This document shows, one piece after another, positions 15,793-23,216 of a stretch of 30,753 bases of DNA. Under the pieces are notes generated by a model. That model was not told where the DNA came from. It saw only the letters and a program-made list of their open reading frames with translations, and did not search any database. Source of the stretch: JBOIBN01 sp050739575 (GTDB lineage Bacteria > Pseudomonadota > Gammaproteobacteria > JAKDMP01); contig JBOIBN010000028.1 of assembly GCA_050739575.1 (NCBI GenBank), positions 1-30,753 of the forward strand, written 5' to 3'. A program made the translations under genes and the position numbers. Every line of letters starts with the position of its first letter. Within the stretch, counting starts at the first letter, position 1.

Positions 15793-16821
15793 TTAACCGT
15801 GGGCGATGAGAACGACAAAGTATGCCACGTAGGCGGCGCCGTTCAGCATCAGCGCGAGCGCGGGCAAACGCTTAAGGCGCGACAATACCAGCAGCCAGAC
15901 ACCGGCGACGAGCGTGGTGCCCATTGCCAGACGCACGTCGAAGCTCGGCTGCCAGGGCGTCAAGAGAATGCCGAGCGCTGGCAAAAGGCTAGACTGGAAC
16001 ACCATCGCGCCGCTCACGTTGCCCACGGCCAGCGTGTCGCGTCCGCGATAAATCCAGATGATGCTGTTCAGCTTCTCCGGCATCTCGGTCGCGAAAGGCA
16101 CGATCGCAAGTGAAAGGAACAGCGGGCTCAAGCCGAGCGCCGCCGAAATATGCGTAACGCCGATGACGAAACCGCGTGCGCCACCAATGATCAGCGCGAG
16201 CGCTACGAGAAGCTGGACGATCATCAACAACAGGTTCGCGGGCAGGCCGATGCGCGCGGCATAGAGCTTGCCGCCGGCTTGGGTGCCATGCCCCGCCTCG
16301 ACCAGCGCGCGCGAGGCGCGGATCGTGCGCCATAGATAGACCGCGTAAAGCGCGACCAAAACCGCCGCGACCAGCGCCCGCACCCAGAGGAGCGATTGCG
16401 GTATGTAGAGGGCGGCGACGGCGATCGCGAAAGCGACGAGGAAGAAACGCAGGTCGCGGCTGAGCCCCGTCGGTTCGGCGTCGAGCCTGGCCCTCGGTCC
16501 GCGCCGGATAAGCGCCATTACCCCGATAAGGAAGAAAGCGAGCGTCGCGAGCATGAGCGGCGCACCGAGAATGGCGCCGATGCCGATGTCGTGCCCGACC
16601 CCGTTGCCGCCGTCGCTAATAATCGCGACGATCGGCACCGCGGTTTCCGGCAGCGCCGTGCCCACGGCGGCCAGGATCGAGCCGGTGACGCCGGTCGAGA
16701 ATCCGAAGCGTTCGCCCAGATGTTCCAGCGCGTTGGTGAAAAGTCCACTCCCGGCGAGAATCACCGCGAGCGAAATGATCAGGATTACTACGTCTATCGC
16801 CGGACCTGCTTGCGGAGGCAA
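15793..16821 (-). CDS. Sodium/calcium exchanger-type antiporter (CaCA family)
   Basis: The 342-residue membrane protein has two alpha-repeats. The first holds G-T-A-L-P-E-T (residues 54-60) and the second P-F-A-T-E-M-P-E. These acidic membrane motifs bind the cations in the Na/Ca exchanger superfamily. About 10-11 hydrophobic segments fit the usual ten-helix fold. It would export Ca2+ or a similar cation across the inner membrane; ion specificity cannot be read from sequence. The second repeat has ATEMPE where many members have GTSLPE, so it belongs to a divergent branch. The start is weak: a TTG at 16821 gives a normal N-terminus but has no clear ribosome binding site, and no ATG lies early in the frame. 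The 82-base gap to the TVP38-like gene contains a strong hairpin. Confidence 0.85.
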   Translation of the reverse strand: MPPQAGPAIDVVILIISLAVILAGSGLFTNALEHLGERFGFSTGVTGSILAAVGTALPETAVPIVAIISDGGNGVGHDIGIGAILGAPLMLATLAFFLIGVMALIRRGPRARLDAEPTGLSRDLRFFLVAFAIAVAALYIPQSLLWVRALVAAVLVALYAVYLWRTIRASRALVEAGHGTQAGGKLYAARIGLPANLLLMIVQLLVALALIIGGARGFVIGVTHISAALGLSPLFLSLAIVPFATEMPEKLNSIIWIYRGRDTLAVGNVSGAMVFQSSLLPALGILLTPWQPSFDVRLAMGTTLVAGVWLLVLSRLKRLPALALMLNGAAYVAYFVVLIAHG

Positions 16822-16855
16822 GAGTTGACGGACAGTTTAACTTCCGGCACTGAAC

Positions 16856-16891
16856 CCCTCCCGCTCCGCTGCCCCCAGACGAGCAGGAGGG
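16856..16891. other. Strong GC-rich stem-loop between the antiporter and TVP38-like genes
   Basis: CCTCCCGCTC (16857-16866) pairs with GAGCAGGAGG (16881-16890), with one mismatch on this strand that becomes a G-U pair in minus-strand RNA, around a 14-base loop. C16856 and G16891 extend it to 11 pairs. It lies just downstream of the TVP38-like stop on the coding strand. There is no T-run, so a classic rho-independent terminator is not supported; an mRNA-stabilising or processing hairpin is possible. Confidence 0.4.
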
Positions 16892-16903
16892 AGGGTAAGA
16901 CTT

Positions 16904-17677
16904 CTAGCCCTCCTCTTTGCCGTCGGCTGGCGGAAACCGGGAGACGGAGGGAGATTTTTCTTCGCTTGGGTGACGCTTGCGCCAGAAGTCCACGCTTTTC
17001 TTGACGATGAGCGGAAAGACGCCGAGCGCGACGAAAGAGGCGATCAAGGCCGGCGAAAGAAGATCGTGCACGGATTTGATCTTGCCGAGTTGCACCCCCG
17101 CGTTCACGTAGAGCACGTTGCCCGGAATCATTCCGACCAGGCTCACCCAGAAGTAAGTACGCAGACGCATGGGCGTCAGACCCATCGCGACGTTGATGAC
17201 GAAGAACGGAAAAGCTGGAATGAGGCGCAGCAGGAAAAGATAGAAAATGCCGTCGCGTTCGACACCGCGGTTGATGACGGCAAGCTGGCGCTCGAAGTGC
17301 GACTGCACCCAGTCGCGGAGAAGAAAACGGGCGAAGAGAAACGAAAGCGTCGCCCCGATGGCAGCGGCGAACGTCACGAGGACGCTGCCCCACAGAAGGC
17401 CGAACACCGGCCCGGCGAGCAAGGTGATCGGTACCGCGAGCGGCAGTGAGAGACCGGTGATCGCGACGTAAATCCCGAAGTATGCGAGCGCCCAGAGCAC
17501 GGGATGCATGCCATACATGTGCATAAGCCAGGTTTCCTGCCGGCGCAGCGCTTCGAGGCTCAGATAGCGGTCCAGGCCTAATGCATAAAAGACTGCCACG
17601 GTGGCTGCGATGCCGGCGACGAGCGCGAGGCGCCAGCGGTTGCGCTTGAGAAAGTCGAGCAGCTTGTTCCAGTTCAT
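16904..17677 (-). CDS. TVP38/TMEM64 family (DedA/SNARE-associated-like) inner-membrane protein
   Basis: The 257-residue protein has five to six hydrophobic segments and the family signature. A glycine-rich stretch is followed by F-A-R-F-L-L-R-D (about 113-120), then L-R-L-I-P-A-F-P-F-F-V-I-N and V-G-M-I-P-G-N-V-L-Y-V-N-A-G, where re-entrant helices and conserved Arg/Pro lie. Relatives of this superfamily act in membrane lipid (undecaprenyl phosphate or phospholipid) translocation or proton-linked transport. The role of this subgroup is not settled, and no substrate is claimed. The C-terminal tail is hydrophilic and charged (about 30 residues). The ATG at 17677 is followed at once by a basic-hydrophobic N-terminus, as expected. 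Confidence 0.88.
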   Translation of the reverse strand: MNWNKLLDFLKRNRWRLALVAGIAATVAVFYALGLDRYLSLEALRRQETWLMHMYGMHPVLWALAYFGIYVAITGLSLPLAVPITLLAGPVFGLLWGSVLVTFAAAIGATLSFLFARFLLRDWVQSHFERQLAVINRGVERDGIFYLFLLRLIPAFPFFVINVAMGLTPMRLRTYFWVSLVGMIPGNVLYVNAGVQLGKIKSVHDLLSPALIASFVALGVFPLIVKKSVDFWRKRHPSEEKSPSVSRFPPADGKEEG

Positions 17678-17766
17678 GTTTGTCTCTGTATGCCTTTTCG
17701 GGGAGCAGGTTGTGGCGATCGATTGCCCGATCCGTCTGAGCGTAAGTCGGGCCGGCCTTTAAATCC

Positions 17767-18405
17767 TTACGCCGGAGACGGCTTTCGGATGCGTTTGACG
17801 AATGAAACCGTCATCATTCCCCACAGCGGTCGCACCCGGAACCGGGCCGCGGAGTCCCTGTGCAGGCCCGCGTCCTCGGCGAGTGCGATCAATTCCCCCG
17901 CCTTCAGCACCCGTCCCGGCGGGCGTTTGCGAATGCGCAGCCAATGCGCGTATAAAAACATCGCGAAAAAATCACGGCACCAGTCGGTGATGACGAGGCG
18001 TCCGCCGGGCGAGAGCACGCGCGCCGCCTCAGCAAACACCGCAGCCGGGTTGTCCAGGTGATGCAGCATGCTCATCGTCACCACGACATCGAAGCTCGCG
18101 GCGGCAAAAGGAAGATGGCGAGCATCGGCACGGGCAAGCGATCCCGGCGAGGGCAACCGGCTGCGCGCCCGTGCAAGCATTTCGGGGGTGAAATCGACCC
18201 CCGCAAGACGAACATCGGGAAACTTTTCCGCGAGCCGTGCGAGCAACAACCCCGTGCCGCAGCCGATATCGAGGATGCGCTCGTCCGTTCGCGGTGCAAG
18301 CGCGGCGAGCGTACGTTGCAGCGCGGCCTCGTGATAGCGCCGCCAGTGGGTGTCGTAACGGTGCGCGAGCCGTGCGTACTCGCATCTCAGCGGGTCAGGC
18401 GGCAT
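17767..18405 (-). CDS. Class I SAM-dependent methyltransferase (Methyltransf_11 type)
   Basis: The 212-residue cytoplasmic protein has motif I L-D-I-G-C-G-T-G (residues 45-52), an acidic strand-2 end in A-G-V-D-F-T-P-E-M-L, V-V-T-M-S-M-L-H-H-L (motif IV region) and L-S-P-G-G-R-L-V-I-T-D-W, all typical of small-molecule methyltransferases of the UbiE-like group. The acceptor cannot be predicted. I chose the ATG at 18405; an upstream TTG at 18429 with a possible AAGG is an alternative adding eight residues. It is on the same strand as the TVP38-like gene, with an 89-base gap, so co-transcription is possible but not shown. Confidence 0.87.
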   Translation of the reverse strand: MPPDPLRCEYARLAHRYDTHWRRYHEAALQRTLAALAPRTDERILDIGCGTGLLLARLAEKFPDVRLAGVDFTPEMLARARSRLPSPGSLARADARHLPFAAASFDVVVTMSMLHHLDNPAAVFAEAARVLSPGGRLVITDWCRDFFAMFLYAHWLRIRKRPPGRVLKAGELIALAEDAGLHRDSAARFRVRPLWGMMTVSFVKRIRKPSPA

Positions 18406-18450
18406 CTGACTGTTCACCACAGCCCGCAACCCGATCCAACCTTATCCGGC

Positions 18451-19008
18451 TCAGCGAGGCGGCGAAGCTTCTAACGAGGAGTTCTGCGTTTCCGGGAACG
18501 AACTGGGCAGACCGGGTGGAAAGGAACTCGGCAGGCTGTACTGCGGAAAGCTCGCACTCCCGGACGGAGAGGAATTCCACGAGCCGCGGTTCCCATATCG
18601 GTTGCGTCCGTGGTGGTAGTGGCGGACCGGCAGGTAAAGCGGAACGTACTGTGCGCTCTGGGTCGCGTACTCCGTCTGCTGCGCTGCAATGGCCGCCTCG
18701 CTTTCGGTCTCGGCCCGCCGTTGCGCGGCATCGCGGGCAAGACGCGCCTGCGTATCCCGATCAAGCGCGGCGACCCAGGCCTGGTTCGCCGCCAGCACCG
18801 TGGCGTTCGGCGGCGGCGGAGTCGGCACCACCACGAGCTTCGCGGGTCCGCCCTTGCGCGGCGCGTCGCTGAAATGGGTGATGCCGTTCGCGTCCGTCCA
18901 CGTGTACACGGGAATGCCTTGACCTGCGGCATGCGCGGCATGCGCGGTCAACAGAAACCCGCCGGCCACGAGAGCCGCACTTAACAACAGCCGTTCGATG
19001 CATTTCAT
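18451..19008 (-). CDS. DUF4124 domain envelope protein
   Basis: The 185-residue protein has a signal peptide (residues 1-27, cleavage near A-A-H-A-A) followed at once by the DUF4124 signature V-Y-T-W-T-D-A-N-G-I-T-H-F-S-D-A-P. That short beta-rich module is found at the N-terminus of many proteobacterial periplasmic proteins of unknown role. Then come a Pro-rich linker, an Ala/Glu/Arg-rich helical stretch (about 75-115) that may form a coiled coil, and a low-complexity Ser/Pro/Tyr tail with H-Y-H-H-G-R-N. The ATG at 19008 has GGAG seven bases upstream; an in-frame GTG at 19026 is less likely. No function is known. Confidence 0.88.
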   Translation of the reverse strand: MKCIERLLLSAALVAGGFLLTAHAAHAAGQGIPVYTWTDANGITHFSDAPRKGGPAKLVVVPTPPPPNATVLAANQAWVAALDRDTQARLARDAAQRRAETESEAAIAAQQTEYATQSAQYVPLYLPVRHYHHGRNRYGNRGSWNSSPSGSASFPQYSLPSSFPPGLPSSFPETQNSSLEASPPR

Positions 19009-19058
19009 GGACCGGCTCCATTCCACCCGTTAATTCGACCGCGCCATTCGCCGGACGT

Positions 19059-19913
19059 TCATCCGCCGCTCGCGCCCTGGGACGGCGTGGGCTTGACGAA
19101 CTTGAGCGTCATCACGTCGCTTTCGCCGATCGCCAGATACTGCTTCTTCTGCGCTGCGGTATCTTTGGAGAGATCCGGCGGCAGATGGTGCACGTTGATC
19201 GTCATCGGGTCTTTCGGGTTGGCGTTGACCTGGGACACGCCGGCCAGGCGAAAACCAGCATTAAGTCCCATCTGGATGACAAAATCCTCGGTCAGGCGAT
19301 GCAACTGCTTCGAGCTTTCCTCGGCATTCGCGAACGGGAGCGCGCGATGATCGGTAAAGCCGAATACGCCGCCCGGCTTGAGCACCTCGAACGCGGCGCG
19401 GAACACGGCCTCGCCAGCGCCGTTGTCTTCATTCACCCAGTCGTGCAGGTTGCGGAAGGTGAGCACCATGTCGGCCGAATTCGGCGGCCCGAGATTCACG
19501 GTGTTCGGCGGCGAGAAGTCCACCAGTTTGACCTTGGAATAAAGTTGCGGACTCGTCTTGAGCTTGGCATCGAAGCTCGTGCGCATCTGGCGCGAGAAGC
19601 TGCTTGCGCTATCGGCCGGCGGTACGGCCTCGATCAACCGTCCATTGGCCTTGAGGTAGGGCGCGAGAATTTCGGTCCACCAGCCGCCGGCGGGTTCGAG
19701 TTCGACCACGGTCATGTCCGGCCGGATGCCGAAGAACTGAAGCACTTGCAGCGGGTGGCGGTACTTGTCGCGCTGCACGTAGGCCGGCGTGCGCCACGAG
19801 CCGGCCACGGCCAGCGTGAGCGAAGGCGGCGCCTGCGTCGCGGCTCGCGCCGACGGCAGGGAAATGACCAACAGCGCGGCGGCCGCAACCGCCGTCGGAA
19901 GAATTTTGCGCAT
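19059..19913 (-). CDS. Exported class I methyltransferase-like protein (COG4798-like)
   Basis: The 284-residue protein begins with a signal peptide (residues 1-24, ending S-A-R-A). A Rossmann-type methyltransferase domain follows, with a modified motif I V-V-E-L-E-P-A-G-G-W-W-T (69-80), L-T-F-R-N-L-H-D-W in the motif IV region, and L-K-P-G-G-V-F-G-F-T-D-H-R. Proteins of this type are listed as predicted methyltransferases; how an exported one would obtain S-adenosylmethionine is unclear, so activity is uncertain. The ATG at 19913 has GGAG eight bases upstream. The frame stays open to 20822, but that extension runs antisense through recC and has no protein features. The gene is divergent from recC across a 120-base gap. 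Confidence 0.87.
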   Translation of the reverse strand: MRKILPTAVAAAALLVISLPSARAATQAPPSLTLAVAGSWRTPAYVQRDKYRHPLQVLQFFGIRPDMTVVELEPAGGWWTEILAPYLKANGRLIEAVPPADSASSFSRQMRTSFDAKLKTSPQLYSKVKLVDFSPPNTVNLGPPNSADMVLTFRNLHDWVNEDNGAGEAVFRAAFEVLKPGGVFGFTDHRALPFANAEESSKQLHRLTEDFVIQMGLNAGFRLAGVSQVNANPKDPMTINVHHLPPDLSKDTAAQKKQYLAIGESDVMTLKFVKPTPSQGASGG

Positions 19914-19960
19914 GGCTGAACTCCATTGAGAGACGCCCCATTCTCGCGCCTTCCGGCCGC

Positions 19961-19983
19961 GGCGGCAAATGGGACTTGCCGCC
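19961..19983. promoter_or_regulatory. Perfect 8-bp stem-loop in the recC upstream region
   Basis: GGCGGCAA (19961-19968) and TTGCCGCC (19976-19983) are perfect inverted repeats around a 7-base loop. They lie between the divergent exported methyltransferase gene and recC, about 50 bases before the proposed recC start. This could be an operator or a leader hairpin. I cannot assign a binding protein. Confidence 0.35.
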
Positions 19984-20033
19984 CGCCCGCCAATGACCGA
20001 CACTGCCGCCTCGCCCTCCGGCTCATCAGTCTC

Positions 20034-23000
20034 TTGCTGCACATCCACTTCGGCAACCGGATCGAACGTCTGGCGGATGCGCTCGCCGAGGTGCTCGCAC
20101 GCCCGACGGACGCCGATCCGCTGCGCCCGGAAACCATCGTTGTCGGCCACGCCGGGATGGACGAATGGCTGAAGCGGGCGCTCGCCGCGCGGCGGGGCAT
20201 CGCCGCCAATCTCGAATTTCAGCAGCCGGCGGCCTTCGTCTGGCGAATGCTGCGCGCGCGCGATCCGGCGCTGTCGACCAGTTCGCCGCTGGAACGAGGT
20301 CCGCTCGTCTGGCGTCTGTATGCGGCGCTGGTCTCGGCACAGGCAAAGCAGGCGGAAGTGCTCGCGCGTTATCTCGCCGCCGGCGACGAGCGGGCGCCGT
20401 TCGAACTCGCCGAGGCGTTGGCAACGGTGTTCGAGCAGTACCAGATCTATCGACCCGAATGGATTCGCGACTGGCAAGCTAACAAGTCCGCCGCGGGCGA
20501 TGCCGAATGGCAGGCGGCGCTGTGGCAGCAGGTGGCGGCCGGCGCGGCGCCGAACCCGGCTCAGTTGTATGAAGACTTCGCCCGGCATGCCGATCGCCTC
20601 GCGCCGGGCAACGACCTGCCCGCGCGGGTGTCGGTGTTCGGCATTTCTGCGCTCGCGCCCGTGTATTTGCAATTGCTCGCGGCGCTCGCACAGACGCGCG
20701 ATGTATTTCTGTTCGTGCCCAACCCGTCGCAAGCCTACTGGGGCGACATCGAAAGCGAGAAGCGGCTCGCACGTTGGCGACTCGTACGGCCGGAGCGCAC
20801 TGAATATGCCGTCAGCGGGCACCCGCTACTCAGCGCGCTGGGCATGCAGACCCGCGACTTCATCGAACTGCTGCACGACGTGCCGGGCGATTCCGTTTCG
20901 CTCGAACATTTCGAACTGCCGCCACAGGAAAACCTTCTCGGGCGTCTGCAGAACGGCATCCTGAATCTGGTGGAACCAGAACCGGTCGCTATGAAAGCGG
21001 AGGACGAATCCGTCCAGATACACGTGTGCCACAGTCGCCAACGCGAAGTCGAGGTGCTGCACGATGCACTGCTCGCCTGCTTCGAAGCCGATCCGTCGCT
21101 CGGTCCCGAAGATATATTGGTGATGGCGCCCAACATGGATGACTACGCCGAGCCGATCGGTGCCGTATTCGGCGCCGCGCCGCACCCGCGCCACATCCCC
21201 TGGAGTCTCGCCGATCGCAGCCTGCGCGAGGAACATCCGATTCCTGAAGCGCTACTCGATCTGCTCGCCCTGCCCGATTCGCGATTCAAGGTCTCGGAGG
21301 TCATCGGCCTGCTGGAACTGCCGGCCGTCGCGCGCCGCTTCGGACTCGATACGCAGTCGCTCGCCGATGTCCGCCGCTGGGTCGAAACCGCCGGCATTCG
21401 CTGGGGGCTCGACGGCGCACAGCGGGCCGCACTCGGATTGCCCGGCGAAGACGGCTACAGTTGGCGCTTCGGATTCGATCGCCTGCTGCTCGGCTATGCG
21501 CTCGCGCCCGACGAAGATAAATTGTGGAAAGGCGTCGCGCCGTGGGGCGCATTCGAAGGGCAGACGGCGCGCCCGCTCGGACCATTATGCGTCTTCGTCG
21601 CGCAACTCGCAAAGTGGCGCGCGAACTTGGAAGCGGCGCGACCGCTCGCGGAGTGGACGCGGGCGATGCAGAAACTGCTCGCCCTGTTCGCACCAGAGAC
21701 GCCCGACGAGTTGGCCGCCGTGGCCATGCTGCGCCAGGCCGTCAAGGATCTCGCGGAACAGGCGCAACGCGCCGACTACACGGAGGCGGTGCCGCGCACA
21801 GTCGCGCGCGCCGCGCTCGCGGCACGTCTCGCCGTGCCGCGTCACCCGCGCCCGTTTCTCTCCGGGCGCGTCACCTTCTGCGCGCTTGCGCCGATGCGCA
21901 GCATCCCGGCGAAGATCGTGTGGCTGCTCGGTATGAGCGAGCAGGACTTTCCGCGCCGCGGACGGCCGCCGGGTTTCGATCTGATTGCGGCCGATCCCAA
22001 ACGCGGGGATCGGGCGCGGCGCACCGAAGATCGCGCGTTGTTTCTGGAAGCACTCGGCGCCGCACGCAACGCCTTTCACGTAAGTTACATCGGACGCAGC
22101 GAACGCGACGACACCGAGTTGCCGCCCTCGGTCGTGGTGAGCGAACTGCTCGACGTGCTCAAGCGGATGGGCGCCAAAGAGCAAGACATTGTGCTCGCCC
22201 ATCCGCTGCAACCGTTTTCCGCGCGTTACCGTGCCGAGCCCCGGCGCGGCGCGAGCTATGCAGAGGAATGGCTGGGCGCGCCCGCTTCCGATTCGGCGCC
22301 CGCAGTGTTTGCGCAGGCGCCGATCGTGCGCGATGTCGAGCATGCGATTACGCTCGACGAGTTGGCGAGAGGCTTAAGCAATCCGGCACGGCAATTTCTA
22401 AATGCCCTTGGCGCCGCGACGCGCAAATCCGATCTCGCGCCGGAGGACGAAGAGCTGTTCTCGCTTCACGGACTCGACGCCTGGCGAGTGCGAGATGCGT
22501 TGCTGGAGCTTTGGCTGACGCACGGCGAAGACTTTGATCCGAACTCGTGTTACGCGGAATTTGCCGCACACGCGTGGCTGCCGCTCGGCGAAGCGGGCCG
22601 TCTCGCCTTCGCGGACATCGTAGAGCAGACGGCGCGACTGATTGTCGCCATACGCGAGGTCACGAGAGAGGAAAAGGCGCAGCCGCACGACATTGATTTG
22701 CAGCTCGGTGACTGGCATCTGCAGGGACGTATCGCCGACGTCTATCCGCAGGTCGGACTCGTCCGTGCGCGTGCGGGCAAGGTGCGCGCGAAGGATCGAC
22801 TGGACGTGTGGATTCGGCATCTCGCGCTCGCCGCGAGCGACAAGGCCGTGACGGCCAGCCATTTCATCGGCATGGACAAGGACAGGGCCGAACATGTGGC
22901 GTGGGGCACGGTGGCCGATCCGCGGGGCGAACTGATACGGCTGTGCGAATTGTACGCGCGCATACAACGTGAAGCGGTGCCGCTGCTGCCCGAACTGTCG

Positions 23001-23216
23001 CTCGAGTTCGACCAGATTGCAAGCAATACGAACAAAGGCGAAGCGGCAGCTTACGCCAATGTGGAGTCGAGCTGGAACAGCGACTACCGGCGGGTGGACG
23101 GCGCCGAGGACTACGAGCTGGTTTTTCGCGGATGCGCCGAATTGTTCGACCGGGAATTCGGGGCGCTTGCCAGGGACGTGTTCGGACCGATGGCCGATGC
23201 GGAGACAAAATCATGA
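20034..23216 (+). CDS. recC: Exodeoxyribonuclease V subunit gamma, RecC
   Basis: RecC is the subunit that splits the duplex, holds the unwound strands and reads Chi. The protein is about 1060 residues (E. coli 1122) and starts with the family's characteristic L-x-I-H-F-G-N-R-I-E-R-L-A-D-A-L. UvrD-like but non-catalytic helicase domains follow, with W-L-L-G-M-S-E-Q-D-F-P-R-R (about 630-640), then a dead nuclease-like C-terminus. The start is unusual. The frame is open from a TTG at 19926, but residues before the H-F-G-N-R segment look non-coding and no in-frame ATG exists. A TTG at 20034 fits the family N-terminus but lacks a clear ribosome binding site. The gene overlaps recB by four bases (ATGA), which implies coupled translation and equal subunit amounts. 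Confidence 0.93.
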   Translation: MLHIHFGNRIERLADALAEVLARPTDADPLRPETIVVGHAGMDEWLKRALAARRGIAANLEFQQPAAFVWRMLRARDPALSTSSPLERGPLVWRLYAALVSAQAKQAEVLARYLAAGDERAPFELAEALATVFEQYQIYRPEWIRDWQANKSAAGDAEWQAALWQQVAAGAAPNPAQLYEDFARHADRLAPGNDLPARVSVFGISALAPVYLQLLAALAQTRDVFLFVPNPSQAYWGDIESEKRLARWRLVRPERTEYAVSGHPLLSALGMQTRDFIELLHDVPGDSVSLEHFELPPQENLLGRLQNGILNLVEPEPVAMKAEDESVQIHVCHSRQREVEVLHDALLACFEADPSLGPEDILVMAPNMDDYAEPIGAVFGAAPHPRHIPWSLADRSLREEHPIPEALLDLLALPDSRFKVSEVIGLLELPAVARRFGLDTQSLADVRRWVETAGIRWGLDGAQRAALGLPGEDGYSWRFGFDRLLLGYALAPDEDKLWKGVAPWGAFEGQTARPLGPLCVFVAQLAKWRANLEAARPLAEWTRAMQKLLALFAPETPDELAAVAMLRQAVKDLAEQAQRADYTEAVPRTVARAALAARLAVPRHPRPFLSGRVTFCALAPMRSIPAKIVWLLGMSEQDFPRRGRPPGFDLIAADPKRGDRARRTEDRALFLEALGAARNAFHVSYIGRSERDDTELPPSVVVSELLDVLKRMGAKEQDIVLAHPLQPFSARYRAEPRRGASYAEEWLGAPASDSAPAVFAQAPIVRDVEHAITLDELARGLSNPARQFLNALGAATRKSDLAPEDEELFSLHGLDAWRVRDALLELWLTHGEDFDPNSCYAEFAAHAWLPLGEAGRLAFADIVEQTARLIVAIREVTREEKAQPHDIDLQLGDWHLQGRIADVYPQVGLVRARAGKVRAKDRLDVWIRHLALAASDKAVTASHFIGMDKDRAEHVAWGTVADPRGELIRLCELYARIQREAVPLLPELSLEFDQIASNTNKGEAAAYANVESSWNSDYRRVDGAEDYELVFRGCAELFDREFGALARDVFGPMADAETKS

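Noticed and set aside
19914..20822. N-terminal extension of the exported methyltransferase frame
   Set aside because: The extension runs antisense through recC, while a signal peptide and GGAG mark the start at 19913.
23132..23212. Upstream TTG start for recB
   Set aside because: It lies within recC and adds residues unlike RecB; the ATG at 23213 gives the family N-terminus and the usual overlap.
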